From contig CM034537.1 of NCBI GenBank assembly GCA_020002185.1, positions 71,444,763 to 71,508,762 of the forward strand: a stretch of DNA of 64,000 bases, read 5' to 3'. Positions 30,827-43,869 of this stretch are shown here, piece after piece. Numbering within the stretch: position 1 is the stretch's first letter; each line of letters begins with the position of its first letter. This DNA comes from Paraescarpia echinospica. Its lineage: Eukaryota > Annelida > Polychaeta > Sabellida > Siboglinidae. The notes below the pieces were generated by a model. The model saw only the letters and a program-made list of their open reading frames with translations. It searched no databases and had not been told where the DNA came from. A program made the position numbers and the translations under genes.

Positions 30827-32983
30827 TTGCATATGCGTGTTGTGACGCTTTGCCGACATTATTGGAATGCGATTACGCACACTTGAACACCGTATCTACT
30901 CAGCCTTACGCCATTTTGCAGAAAATATTGAAATACCAAAGTTATATTCTGGAAAAGTCGTTAGGGATTTTCTCAAAAAATTGATAATTACACTCACCGA
31001 AATTTGTTTTAAAAAAGGAATTGAGTTTCATAACGTGCAACTGCATTAATACGATCGTATTTATCGACATATTTATATCCCGCTATAGTAAATGGACGAT
31101 CCCGGCGGATGACTTATTGTGACCCGGCCCCAACTTGTGGGTAATAAGGTATTTTTGGGGCTTTTGCCCGGTGTCGCATTTAAATTTTACACACACGCGC
31201 ACACACGCACACACGCACACACGCACACACACGCGCGCGCGCGCACGCATGCAGACACACGCTTTTGCCCGGTGTGGCATTTTAATTTTTACACACACGC
31301 GCACGCACACACACACGCACGCACGCACTCCATTCACTTTGTGGACTTATATTTTAGAAGTTACAGCGACCCACCACATTCGGCCGTGAATTACGTCGGT
31401 CTGTATATTTCTATAGAACAAAAACACTTAGGCTCTATTAAAAACGTTAACAAACGGTTAGTCGAAATATATATGAATTATTGGGCAATGCAAGCTACAC
31501 TAGTGTTCCTATTTTATACTTTCCCTGTTCGGCGTCCGATGAACTGGAAACAGTAAAACGTTCTGACGTAACGCTTTCTATAACAATGGCATAACTAGTA
31601 AACTAATGTCATAACATTCTGATTGTACGACATGTTTAATGATTTCTGTATAAGTAGACGATCGAAATAATGAACCTGAGAACGGACATATAAAACTGCC
31701 GAAGACATCGGTGCTCTAGAAGAAACATTTTTATTGTTGCAAATGAAAGAAATATAAACGCTGACCAGTCTCATTGCACGAACTATGTTGACTTGAGATG
31801 ATGAGAGACATAGCAAGTAACCATTTTATAATAATTCACATCATCAAACTGCGATTCAAACCAAGCATAGATACACTTTTAATTCTAGTAATAGAATCGT
31901 TAATAATAATAATAATAAACTTATATAGCGCCTAAATCCCCAGAAAAACTGAGCTAAGAGACGCAGGGAGTTGATTCCAGATTTTGGGTGCAGCTACAGA
32001 AAAAGCGCGTTTATCAATGTTAAGTTTGGTTTTCGGAACAAAAAGTTGTTGTGAAACAGATGGTTTGAGATTCCCGGGGATATCGGAAAAACGAAGGAGA
32101 CTGAACAAATAGGATGTGTGTTGCGTGGAAAAGACACGATATATGATAGTGGCTAAGTGGAATTGTATTCGATATGCAATTGGAAGCTAGTGTAAATGTT
32201 TAAATAGGGGCAGTGGTGGTGAGAAACGAGGTGATTTTAGCACCACACGTTCTAAACAATTATGTACACAATATCAATAACTCTAATTAGTAGTCGCCTT
32301 GACTACTGCAACTCACTCCTAATCACTATTGCCAAGAAGGACTTAGCCAAACTCCAACGTGCTAAACAATTATGTACACGTTGGAGTTTATCTAAGCCTT
32401 TTTTTAGCAATAGTGTTTATGAGTGAGTTGCAATAGTCAAGGCGCCTGCTAATTAGAGCTACTGATATTGTTTTAGCAGTTCATAACAACAAAATATGCT
32501 GAATTCGACGGAAGTAACGCATATGGCAAAAATGAGACTTGATAAATGTTCTGGTGAAAGCTGAAATCAAAGACAACACTCATATTACGAACGGTATTTG
32601 ATGGTGATGTATCATTACCAAGCAATTTAACATGAAAGTAGTTAACAAACGTGTTTCGTTTTTGTTTTGTGCCAATGACAATTAGATCAGTTTTATCTGG
32701 ATTTAGTATCAATTTACTTGCTTCCATCCACAGCAAGATGTCGGTGAGACAGTCATTTAAAGTTGATCGAGATGTATGCGCATCATTTGGTGATATTGAT
32801 ATCTACACCTGTGTGTCGTCAGCATACACGTGGTGATTTATATTATGATTTGTTATGACTGATTAAGGGATGTAGTGTATATGCTAAACAGAACAGGGCC
32901 AATGACAGAACCCTGTGGAACACCAAATGGAATATGTTCTGGACAAGACAGTGAGCCAGATATATTAATGCTTTGATATTGGT
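30827..32983. repeat. Large inverted repeat IR2, left arm
   Basis: Matched in reverse by 34,983-37,139; paired positions sum to 67,966 throughout. The partner arm is cut by the N gap, so the outer limit here is only where the gap begins. The arms have diverged more than those of IR1, most visibly in the CA/CG-rich stretch at 31,190-31,330. Confidence 0.9.
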
Positions 32984-33387
32984 CTAAAAAATACGAACTA
33001 AACCATTGTGCCGGTAATCCCAAATTCTCTACAATGTAACAGAATGCCATGGTCTATTATATCAAAAGCAGCTGATAGATCTAGTAAGGTGAGAGCAGTC
33101 AATTTTTTATTATCCATATTGCATACAATGTCATTGTGTACTTTAATAAAAGCCGTATCAGTTGAATGAAATCGCTTACATGCAGATTGTAGATCATTTG
33201 ATAAATGCTGTGAATAAATGCGTTCCTGGAGTCGATTTGCAACAATATTATCCAATATATTCGACAGAAAACTAAGATTAGAGATAGGATGGTAATTCTT
33301 TAGGTAATTTTTGCACAGACTTCGTTTTTTAATAAGAGGTTTGACAAGAGCTTGTTTGAACTCATTGGAACAACACCATTCTGCATT

Positions 33388-33427
<40 letters not shown>

Positions 33428-33620
33428 AATAAGATAAACCAGTTGATCAATGCAACTTTTCAGTAGAAATGTTGGAAAAGGGTCAAGATCATACGATTTG
33501 TGTAGACACTTTTGTTTGATAGCGCGAACTTCTCTTGTAGTTGCTGGTGTAAAACATACATGTATGCAGACCACCATTGTTACACACAACGTTGATAGTT
33601 GGATCGGATGATGCTCTGTG
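31890..33620 (-). mobile_element. L2-type non-LTR retrotransposon, decayed
   Basis: Reading the - strand: FKQALVKPLIKKRSL and NYHPISNLSFLSNILDNIVA, then LLDLSAAFDIIDHGILL, PFGVPQGSVIGPVLFSIY and ASKLILNPDKTDLIVIGTKQ. The 3' end has GGCGCTATATAAGTTTATTATTATTATT, a typical L2 tail. A (TA)n tract interrupts the coding region at 33,391-33,424, and an inverted internal duplication lies at 32,268-32,471. Multiple stops; not functional. Confidence 0.8.
32268..32471. repeat. Hairpin inside the L2 element
   Basis: Arms 32,268-32,361 and 32,377-32,471 are near-perfect reverse complements with a 15-base loop (CTAAACAATTATGTA). They carry the SRLDYCNSLL-type coding block twice, in opposite directions. 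The mirror copy in the other IR2 arm is at 35,495-35,698. Confidence 0.85.
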
Positions 33621-33904
33621 ACAATTAACACACATATAAATTACGTTTCATAAAATATATAATTGTAAAACAGGATAAATGAAAACATTAATTGAAGAGG
33701 GAGGCTTAACTTGCATTATTATGTTAATATAATAACATATTCTTAGAAAAAATACAATGCACGTAAATCAGTAGATCTAATATATCATTCGAACGGATAC
33801 ATTACTAATTGTGGTCATCAGCAGTGCTTCTTCAAGTTGAAACAAGATACATGTTAACATAAGCAGCCATTGTTTACATTTGTTTCACGCCAGTTCTCTT
33901 TGGA

Positions 33905-34222
33905 TTAACACGCGTATTTGGCATAGCCGATGAGACGACGAAGTGAGCTGATCTCCCGGTAGAAGTATTCCCGCCCAGCGATCAACAGACTCGCCTTGTC
34001 CGGCAGCACAGCGGGGTACGTCCACCGACTGGTGGCCCGGTCGATGGCTCATCGGTTACGTAGGACGGAGACGACGCCGCAGAACCCTGAGTTGATGAGA
34101 CAGTCGATGCGGTCTCGGAACATCACCTCGTGCAGGTCCACGCAGCTGATGGCGGTCTGTTGGTACAGCGACACCATCTTCCCCATCAGACACTTTTTGG
34201 TAGACGTGAGCCAGGTTCGACC
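33905..34222 (-). pseudogene. Cys-rich host exon, type B paralogue, - strand
   Basis: After acceptor TGTTCCAG, at phase 0, the - strand reads GRTWLTSTKKCLMGKMVSLY, AISCVDLHEVMF, DCLINSGFCGVVSVLRNR. The start and Cys spacing match the type B exon at 21,800-22,042 (GKKWV...KVC...C...CYV...FC). An in-frame TGA at 34,049 interrupts it; the frame then continues with an equally protein-like stretch (PAVLPDKASLLIAG, SSLRRLIGYAKYAC) to TAA 33,905-33,907. Either it is a pseudogene or splicing occurs at TAC|GTAACC before the TGA. It lies in the IR2 spacer. Confidence 0.45.
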
Positions 34223-34982
34223 CTGGAACATACATGGAGATGAGTTCATATTTCGGTTCCGGTTCAACAAGCGTACGTAGCAACAGCAGCTGTAAATCAT
34301 TATCCAATACTAACAACCCAAAGCTCGTTAACTAATACTTCAACTCACAACGTAAATTAAACAAGATAGTGTCTATAACATTTGAAATATAAAACTTCTA
34401 CCCTCTAGAATTGCCAATGTAACTTAAACACTTATTTCAAATTTTACCGCCGTATTTATGGCATAAACAAAGGAAATAAGGACCCCAAGCAACGCTCCAC
34501 GTACACAACTTAGACATATAAAATTAGTTAGACATAATAACGAATTAATTATACATAGGCATTATAAATTAGTTTGATATAAACATTACATTCATCAAAC
34601 ATCCTGCATTAATTCTTCATTGTACACTAACTTGGCTCTCTCTCATCAAGGCAACTCAAATAAAGCCAGAGTCGTCCTGGGTTTCACTCAATAGCTGCAC
34701 TCAATAAACCCCATTCTCTCAGCATTGCCTTGACCCCTTGCACACCATAATGTATAAAACAAAATTAGGTACGTTATGGCAACCAGTAAAATAAACCTAG
34801 ATCAAAAAGCGAAACAGAATTTCAGTGGATAACCACTGATGATGAAATGTGAAATATTGTACCAGAAGTTGTCAATTAGTAACTGAATGAGGAGATCTGA
34901 TCAACGAGGAATCGAGAGGATCCTGCGATCAGAACCATTTTAAGGTATGTTAAGATAAAGTATGATGCGTGATAGCCGATCA

Positions 34983-37139
34983 ACCAATATCAAAGCATTA
35001 ATATATCTGGCTCACTGTCTTGTCCAGAACATATTCCATTTGGTGTTCCACAGGGTTCTGTCATTGGCCCTGTTTTGTTTAGCATATACACTACATCCCT
35101 TAATCAGTCATAACAAATCATAATATAAATCACCACGTGTATGCTGACGACACACAGGTGTAGATATCAATATCACCAAATGATGCGCATACATCTCGAT
35201 CAACTTTAAATGACTGTCTCACCGACATCTTGCTGTGGATGGAAGCAAGTAAATTGATACTAAATCCAGATAAAACTGATCTAATTGTCATTGGCACAAA
35301 ACAAAAACGAAACACGTTTGTTAACTACTTTCATGTTAAATTGCTTGGTAATGATACATCACCATCAAATACCGTTCGTAATATGAGTGTTGTCTTTGAT
35401 TTCAGCTTTCACCAGAACATTTATCAAGTCTCATTTTTGCCATATGCGTTACTTCCGTCGAATTCAGCATATTTTGTTGTTATGAACTGCTAAAACAATA
35501 TCAGTAGCTCTAATTAGCAGGCGCCTTGACTATTGCAACTCACTCATAAACACTATTGCTAAAAAAAGGCTTAGATAAACTCCAACGTGTACATAATTGT
35601 TTAGCACGTTGGAGTTTGGCTAAGTCCTTCTTGGCAATAGTGATTAGGAGTGAGTTGCAGTAGTCAAGGCGACTACTAATTAGAGTTATTGATATTGTGT
35701 ACATAATTGTTTAGAACGTGTGGTGCTAAAATCACCTCGTTTCTCACCACCACTGCCCCTATTTAAACATTTACACTAGCTTCCAATTGCATATCGAATA
35801 CAATTCCACTTAGCCACTATCATATATCGTGTCTTTTCCACGCAACACACATCCTATTTGTTCAGTCTCCTTCGTTTTTCCGATATCCCCGGGAATCTCA
35901 AACCATCTGTTTCACAACAACTTTTTGTTCCGAAAACCAAACTTAACATTGATAAACGCGCTTTTTCTGTAGCTGCACCCAAAATCTGGAATCAACTCCC
36001 TGCGTCTCTTAGCTCAGTTTTTCTGGGGATTTAGGCGCTATATAAGTTTATTATTATTATTATTAACGATTCTATTACTAGAATTAAAAGTGTATCTATG
36101 CTTGGTTTGAATCGCAGTTTGATGATGTGAATTATTATAAAATGGTTACTTGCTATGTCTCTCATCATCTCAAGTCAACATAGTTCGTGCAATGAGACTG
36201 GTCAGCGTTTATATTTCTTTCATTTGCAACAATAAAAATGTTTCTTCTAGAGCACCGATGTCTTCGGCAGTTTTATATGTCCGTTCTCAGGTTCATTATT
36301 TCGATCGTCTACTTATACAGAAATCATTGAACATGTCGTACAATCAGAATGTTATGACATTAGTTTACTAGTTACGCCATTGTTATAAAAAGCGTTACGT
36401 CATAACGTTTTACTGTTTCCAGTTCATCGGACGCCGAATTGGGAATGTCTAAAATAGGAACACTAGTGTAGCCTGCATTGCCCAGTAATCCATATATATA
36501 TATTTCGACTAACCGTTTGTTAACGTTTTTAATAGAGCCTAAGTGTTTTTATTTTATAAAAATATATAGACATACGTAATTCACGGCCGAATGTGGTGGG
36601 TCGCTGTAACTTCTAAAATATAAGTCCGCAAGGTGCATAAAGTGCGTGCGTGGGTGTGTGTGTGCATGCGTTTATGTATGTGTGTGTGTGTGCGTGCGTG
36701 CGTGTGTGTGCATGCGTGCGCGCGTGTGTGCGTGTGTGTGTGTGTGCGCGTGTGTGCGTGTGTGTGCGTGTGTGTAAAAAATAAAATGCGACACCGGGCA
36801 AAAGCCCCCAAAAATACCTTATTAGCCACATGTTGGGGCCGGGTCACAATAAGTCATCCGCCGGGATCGTCCATTTACTATAGCTGGATATAAATATGTC
36901 GATAAATACGATCGTATTAATGCAGTTGCACGTTACGAAACTCAATTCCTTTTTTTAAACAAATTTCGTGGAGTGTAATTATCGATTTCTTTTGAAAATC
37001 CCTAACGACCTTTCCAGAATATAACTTTGGTTTTTCAATATTTTCTACAAAATGGCGTAAGGCTGAGTAGATACGGCGTTCAAGTGTGCGTAATCGCATT
37101 CCAATAATGACGGCAAAGCGTCACACCACACATATGCAA
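34983..37139. repeat. Large inverted repeat IR2, right arm
   Basis: Reverse copy of 30,827-32,983, cut at its outer end by the assembly gap. Includes the L2 3' end on the + strand (to about 36,063), the hairpin copy and a GT/GC-rich microsatellite at 36,640-36,776. The spacer (32,984-34,982) holds the type B exon, L2 sequence and AT-rich DNA. Confidence 0.9.
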
Positions 37140-38139
37140 NNNNNNNNNNNNNNNNNNNNNNNNNNNNNNNNNNNNNNNNNNNNNNNNNNNNNNNNNNNNN
37201 NNNNNNNNNNNNNNNNNNNNNNNNNNNNNNNNNNNNNNNNNNNNNNNNNNNNNNNNNNNNNNNNNNNNNNNNNNNNNNNNNNNNNNNNNNNNNNNNNNNN
37301 NNNNNNNNNNNNNNNNNNNNNNNNNNNNNNNNNNNNNNNNNNNNNNNNNNNNNNNNNNNNNNNNNNNNNNNNNNNNNNNNNNNNNNNNNNNNNNNNNNNN
37401 NNNNNNNNNNNNNNNNNNNNNNNNNNNNNNNNNNNNNNNNNNNNNNNNNNNNNNNNNNNNNNNNNNNNNNNNNNNNNNNNNNNNNNNNNNNNNNNNNNNN
37501 NNNNNNNNNNNNNNNNNNNNNNNNNNNNNNNNNNNNNNNNNNNNNNNNNNNNNNNNNNNNNNNNNNNNNNNNNNNNNNNNNNNNNNNNNNNNNNNNNNNN
37601 NNNNNNNNNNNNNNNNNNNNNNNNNNNNNNNNNNNNNNNNNNNNNNNNNNNNNNNNNNNNNNNNNNNNNNNNNNNNNNNNNNNNNNNNNNNNNNNNNNNN
37701 NNNNNNNNNNNNNNNNNNNNNNNNNNNNNNNNNNNNNNNNNNNNNNNNNNNNNNNNNNNNNNNNNNNNNNNNNNNNNNNNNNNNNNNNNNNNNNNNNNNN
37801 NNNNNNNNNNNNNNNNNNNNNNNNNNNNNNNNNNNNNNNNNNNNNNNNNNNNNNNNNNNNNNNNNNNNNNNNNNNNNNNNNNNNNNNNNNNNNNNNNNNN
37901 NNNNNNNNNNNNNNNNNNNNNNNNNNNNNNNNNNNNNNNNNNNNNNNNNNNNNNNNNNNNNNNNNNNNNNNNNNNNNNNNNNNNNNNNNNNNNNNNNNNN
38001 NNNNNNNNNNNNNNNNNNNNNNNNNNNNNNNNNNNNNNNNNNNNNNNNNNNNNNNNNNNNNNNNNNNNNNNNNNNNNNNNNNNNNNNNNNNNNNNNNNNN
38101 NNNNNNNNNNNNNNNNNNNNNNNNNNNNNNNNNNNNNNN
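37140..38139. other. Assembly gap (1000 N)
   Basis: A run of exactly 1000 N, the usual placeholder for an unknown scaffold gap. It separates IR2 from the second pogo-like piece, so neither boundary there is trustworthy. Confidence 0.99.
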
Positions 38140-38466
38140 TTGGGATTCCGCTTCATGAAACACCCCAACCAGTAATACCCTGCAAGTTTTTTTTACTATT
38201 TTCTGCAGAAAATCCACCAAGGCCACTTGAAATCGCGTACTCATATGCTAAACCTCAGACGTCTAGTCTCGTCAGAGGAAATCCAGCAGCTGCCAAATGT
38301 CGAATGTGAACCGCCAATTCCGCCTCTGCAACTCGTGAAAGTACAGTGGGCCTGCCCGACTGATGCAGGTGTGAACTATGGCTATTTCCAAGAGAAGACA
38401 GGACGCGTCGTCGCAAAGTTGCATATGGTACCATCCATGCACGTGAGAGAGTTCTTATTCCATTAG
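38140..38466 (-). pseudogene. Pogo-like transposase fragment, copy 2
   Basis: The - strand repeats the middle of copy 1 (12,500-12,810): RAWMVPYATL-like start, PTVLS and LAYEYA region, up to the FMKRNP block at the gap edge. Single-base changes and small indels are scattered through it. The segment between the WDPD box and GIRTLS present in copy 1 is missing; instead the frame joins directly to the 78-base minisatellite. Non-functional. Confidence 0.7.
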
Positions 38467-39600
38467 CCCCGCGATGTCGAGTATTAACATGTTGGCCACC
38501 TTCATCCTGATCCCACTTGTTGATGCTCTCCCATTTGTGGTTAGCCCCGCGATGTCGAGCATTAACATGTTGGCCGCCTTCATCCTGGTCCCACTTGTTG
38601 ATGCTCCCCCCTTTGTAGTTAGTCCCGCGATGTCGAGTATTAACATGTTGGCCACCTTCATCCTGGTCTCACTTGTTGATGCTCCCCCCTTTGTGGTTAG
38701 CCCCGCGATGTCGAGTATTAACATGTTGGCCGCCTTCATCCTGGTACAACTTGTTGATGCTCTCCCCTTTGTGGTTAGCCCCGCGATGTCGAGCATTAAT
38801 ATGTTGGCCGCCTTCATCCTGGACCCACTTGTTGATGCTCCCCCCTTTGTAGTTAGCCCCGCGATGTCGAGTATTAACATGTTGACCACCTTCATCCTGG
38901 TCCCACTTGTTGATGCTCTCCCCTTTGTGGCTAGCTCCGCGTTGTCAAGTATTAACATGTTGGCCACCTTCGTCCTGGTCTCACTTGTTGATGTTCTCCC
39001 CTTTGTGGTTAGCCCCGCGATGTCAAGTATTAACATGTTGGCCACCTTCGTCCTGGTCTCACTTGTTGATGTTCTCCCCTTTGAGGTTAGCCCCGCGATG
39101 TCGAGTATTAACATGTTGGCCACCTTCATCCTGGTCCCACTCGTTGATGCTCTCCCCTTTGTGGCTAGCCCCGCGATGTCGAGTATTAACATGTTGGCCA
39201 CCTTCATCCTGGTCCCACTTGTTGATGCTCTCCCCTTTGTGGCTAGCCCCGCGATGTCGAGTATTAACACGTTGGCCACCTTCATCCTGGTCCAACTTGT
39301 TGATGCTCTACCTTTTGTGGTTAGCCCCGCGATGTCGAGTATTAACATGCTGGCCACCTTCATCCTGGTCCCACTTGTTGATGCTCTCCTCTTTGTGGCT
39401 AGCCCCGCGATGTCGAGTATTAACAAGTTGGCCACCTTCATCCGGGTCCCACTTGTTGATGCTCTCCCCTTTGTGGCTAGCCCCGCGATGTCGAGTATTA
39501 ACATGTTGGCCGCCTTCATCCTGGTCCCACTTGTTGATGCTCTCCCCTTTGTGACTAGCCCCGCGATGTCGAGTATTAACAAGTTGGCCACCTTCATCTT
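38463..39600. repeat. 78-base coding minisatellite, about 14.5 units
   Basis: Head-to-tail units of the type CCGCGATGTCGAGTATTAAC...CTTTGTGGCTAG, each exactly 78 bases, so several frames on both strands stay open for hundreds of codons. In the transposase frame (- strand) a unit reads NTRHRGASHKGESINKWDQD plus EGGQHV. A single such unit is present in the intact context of copy 1 at 12,355-12,430, showing where the expansion came from. Individual units differ by a few substitutions. Confidence 0.95.
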
Positions 39601-39649
39601 CTGGATTCGTTACTTGCTGCTGTAGTCCTTTTCTTGTCTCCATAGGCAA
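39601..39649 (-). pseudogene. Possible transposase N-terminus
   Basis: On the - strand an ATG at 39,647-39,649 opens MPMETRKGLQQQVTNPED, which runs in frame into the first minisatellite units and is open to 39,308. This may be the original N-terminus of the pogo-like transposase, missing from copy 1. Confidence 0.4.
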
Positions 39650-39726
39650 TGATGAAAATAAATCATGATTACGAGCCTATTTAAGCTATGATTCAAAATG
39701 TATTTTCTGTACCCCTTATAAACCTA

Positions 39727-40190
39727 TTCAAAAGTCCTGGATCCGCTCCTGTCATCCCCTCTCCAGTTGGAAGATTTGGGAATTTGATTCCAGTCCAATT
39801 AGTAGGCTTCAGTTATTCATAATTGTAGCATAGGTCTAAGTCTAGGTTATACGATTATGATATGCAGCCAATAAAATACTGATATTTATTCGGTTAAGCA
39901 AAACTGAACCACCTGTTCGGTTTAACTGATGACCCCTGGTTCACTTTTTATACAGGGTAAAATAAAACGAACCAGTAGCCATGTTTGTTCTTGGGGTCGC
40001 ATTGCAAATCGCAGCCACCCCAACCACATCAAGAAAATAGGTATATATATCAATCAATCCAATCAATTTGTTATACCATTACGACCAGTGGTAGTTATGG
40101 AACTATCAGGAATCGTGATTTCATGCTAAAAAACGTTACCTGCAACAAAATTCGAAATTGTGCAGAGCATTCACACTATAATACGTGCTG
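39727..40190 (+). repeat. Transposon-associated direct repeat, copy 2
   Basis: Same orientation as 12,887-13,360, about 90% alike by eye. It lies just beyond a transposase fragment that runs the other way, so the transposon parts have been rearranged relative to copy 1. Confidence 0.7.
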
Positions 40191-40839
40191 GGTGCTTGTA
40201 TTCACAGATGCCATCCCGTGATCATTATAAAAACTATCACTAATAAGTGTAGTGTTGACCAATAGATGGCAGATCAATGTGCCTGTCAAATGAATTCGTG
40301 CAGTCAACGCAGAAGTTGACTGATTCGCATTTTACCTTGAACAACCCTATATATATATATATATATAATTGCCGACAGGTTTGATTATGGTTTGTATACA
40401 CAATTTCTGAAAAAAATTCTAAGACGAAATAAGATTAAGCAGCAATAAGTTAGACGAGTGACGTCTTAGCTAGTTTTTCGTAGTGGTTTACTAAACATTG
40501 TTATACTTGATATCATTAAACGTCTATTGATTTACTAAGGTCACTATTATTATTCCTGGTCCCAACAACACAACAGGTGATGCGTGCGTCGTAGACATGA
40601 TTATATTCGTTGCCAAGCTTAACTCAATACAAATATAAAACGGTAACGAATGAATAGATGCTAATTAGATTCCTTAAACTTTAACTATGGCAAACTTACA
40701 ATCAGAAGCCGTCTTTAATGGTGACATCTTTTTGTGCTAAGCATACGTTCGCTATAAATAATATATTAATCTGAACTATGGAGACATTAAGCAGAGTTAA
40801 TCGATTGACAAGCTTATACGTATATGTATACCTGTGTCA

Positions 40840-40946
40840 GCAGTCGCTGCCAGACGTCCTCGCAGCAACGGGGCCAGGATACACAATCTGCAGATCATCG
40901 CAACTGTCCTCACTGCCAGTGTCATGGTCTACTCAACATATAGAAG
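40840..40946 (+). CDS. Possible isolated host exon with membrane segment
   Basis: A short GC-rich island in AT-rich DNA, bounded by TGTGTCAG| and AGAAG|GTATAC. One frame reads VAARRPRSNGARIHNLQIIA then TVLTASVMVYSTYR, a basic stretch followed by a hydrophobic one. No neighbouring exon was found within several kb, and the family is unknown. Bases 40,190-40,830 and 40,950-41,030 show no gene. Confidence 0.3.
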
Positions 40947-41029
40947 GTATACCTTTTCAATGCTGATAGTAGCACACATGTGAACAGAGACTGTAGTTGA
41001 ATAATGCAAAGATAACTTAAAAGTTAAAT

Positions 41030-41320
41030 AATAAGTTAAATAAAAAGTTAAATAATAAGTTAAATAATAAGTTCAATAATAAGTGTTAGTAAGAACATAA
41101 AAAGCAACGACATGTTCAAGTAGTAAATGTTGATATAATATTTATCATAGAAGTATTTTAATAATTCAAACAAACAATATAGTCTGATTTTATAGGTAAC
41201 ACCGATATTACTTATATTATATCAAACATTCTTCCCGATACAGTAGGTTTGCAAACAATTGTGAGTCTCCTATAACCGACGAATACAATTGTTCGTTTTT
41301 TGTATACCTTAAACTTGCAG
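41030..41320. repeat. Direct repeat pair, copy 1
   Basis: AAGTTAAATAATAAGTT arrays followed by a stretch with AGCAACGACATGTTCAAGTA and TCCCGATA(C/T)AGTAGGTTTGC is repeated at about 42,880-43,190 in the same orientation, the second copy with a ~50-base insertion. Probably an old dispersed repeat. (TA)n tracts lie at 41,390-41,420, 41,560-41,592 and 41,900-41,950; nothing else is recognisable to 42,880. Confidence 0.7.
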
Positions 41321-41557
41321 TATTGAAGAAAATGCGTTTTCAATCGAATATTTAGAGTGAGAACCAGTTGACTAATGTATACACATTAACAATTATATAT
41401 ATATATATATATATATATACTGGAACGGGAACATTTTTATTCGACAGATAGTAAATGAGCAAATACAAAGCATATAACGACAATGTCAAAAATAATACAT
41501 TTCTCAATAAGGCATTATAAATATGCCGCTGACGTGAGAGCCATCCACCCACTTGAA

Positions 41558-41593
<36 letters not shown>

Positions 41594-41901
41594 CTACTTA
41601 TACACAACAGTTTTTATATAAAAAAATCAGCAAATTACATTTATTTACAAACATAATATTGACATTGTCAAACAATGTAGGAATATATGCAACCAATTAG
41701 CAGGCGCAAACTTACAATGCATGTACGTGTTACATGTTACATTGGCATAACCAGCAAGTGTAGATACAAATATATATGACTAAGCTACTATGATGAATTA
41801 TGTTTGACGTTATCTTCACATACTGTGTTAGAATATACAACATTTACAAACATGAACATGTATTTACGCTCACAAATATTGATTGAGTACACGTATAATA
41901 T

Positions 41902-41952
<51 letters not shown>

Positions 41953-42879
41953 TCATGAAATCATCAACAACCACGAACAACTACAATTGCAAAAACAAAT
42001 ATAAATTCAAGTAGTGTTGCTGTATCATTAAATTATTCCCTTTTGAATAAACACAATTATGCTTAAAAAAGATCACCTAAGAGAGTCCTAAATTATTTCC
42101 AGGACAGCAAATTATTCTTGCTAATATGTTTCCCTTGCTATAATAGTCAGTCTGGCACGGTACCAATGGACACGACAACAACGAGGTTCCACTGTATGTG
42201 TAAGATACCAATCTAACAGAACCAATATTTAACTATATACCTCTGTGTAAAGGCGTCAACGTTGTCAGTGAATATGTCCAGTTAACAACGAACCAACACT
42301 GATCCTGATCTCACTCCACCTAATATCGCATTGCATCCATTTATGTGAGCACCCACTCAATATCATTAATTTCATATAAGACACAGTAAAACAAATAGAC
42401 ACTATACTGAAAGCGTGTGCTGTGTCGCTAAATGAGTGCGAACATTGGAATGTGTTTGCTGGTATGTAGAAATGTTGTTGGTGAATTGGCTCACACACTT
42501 TGTGCACGTGTGCTCTTTTGGATTATTCCGTATCCATTACAATTGACATCTGTGAGAGTAGGTGTACCTTAGTTCGAGTGACCAGTGGTCATTGTCAATA
42601 GTCAATGTCCACTCCACACCTTGTTTGACGAGTTATTTCCAGTAATCTTTTCCAATACACATAGCCTGCTGGTTAGGCACACTCTTTGTTTATCCCCTTC
42701 ATCGTGTGTCCGAGAGTGATACAAGTTGATCACGAACACTTAAGTATAGGTTGCATTATGCATGTGAAATGATCAGACTACACACAGAAAAAGAAACAAA
42801 TAAATATGTGCAACGTAAAGTAATTGGCGTTTTCTATTTTAACTAATCAAGTAAAATAAGTAATTTTTTTCAAAGTTAA

Positions 42880-43190
42880 ATAATACAAGAAAAGTAAAAA
42901 GTACAAATAATAAATGTTACTAAGAACGTACAAAGCAACGACATGTTCAAGTAACTAATGTTGATATAATATTTAACATAGGAAAATTTTAATTATTAAA
43001 ACAAAATAGACTGATTGTATAGGTAACGCCGATATTATTTGGCCGTATTGATAAACCGTAAATGTTGTAAACATAATAATTTACTTATATTATATAAAAC
43101 ATTCTTCCCGATATAGTAGGTTTGCAAACAGTTGTGAGCCTTCTATAACCGACGATTACAATTGTTCGTTTTTTGTATACCTTAAACTTG
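42880..43190. repeat. Direct repeat pair, copy 2
   Basis: Partner of 41,030-41,320. The following 43,190-43,870 is AT-rich and shows no gene. Confidence 0.7.
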
Positions 43191-43869
43191 CTACACTATT
43201 CGCAGCTATCGCAAATAATGTATTACGGAGAACAGCGATTGTTCAAATGGTGGTTATATAGTGGATCGTTCGCAGAAATAGCTATGTATATTATATCTAA
43301 ACAGGGGGTATTAGCTACATTGTTAGACGGTGGTTATTGAATCAAGGGAATTGTTGTGTTATGTGTATATAGTGAATGCACAGCATTCTGTTTCACGGGC
43401 TTTGTCTGTCTTATTATATAATAGGAATGTTTATATCGTTTAGAAAATGGAATTGCTATCCCAGTGTTGGTGAACGTAGCTGGCGTGTAGTGGAAAGTAA
43501 ACAATAGTCGCCTGGTTCAGAATAGAAAACAAAGCACTGCACTTGTTAATAGTTTCACAAATCTATGAGGTAACAAATTACGAAAGGTAAGGCATGTCAC
43601 CCTAATTGCGGCATAGTATAATCATATTTGAAGTGCTAGTTACTAGATGTCATAACATATTATTTGGTTACTATATCTCGTAAAATATTGGATTTATACA
43701 AAACAAGATACCCACACCATACAGACTATCAGGAAATAAATATAATAATAATAATACTGAATTACCCACGATAAATCTGATTTTAACACAATTTAACAAG
43801 ATTGCCACCCAGAGAATTAACTCTAGGTGGCAGGTGGACAAAGAAGCCCTTTGGCTTATCGAGAGTCCG

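Noticed and set aside
38455..39625. 380-residue repeat proteins on both strands of the 78-base array
   Set aside because: Open only because the unit length is a multiple of three; the biologically meaningful frame is that of the transposase.
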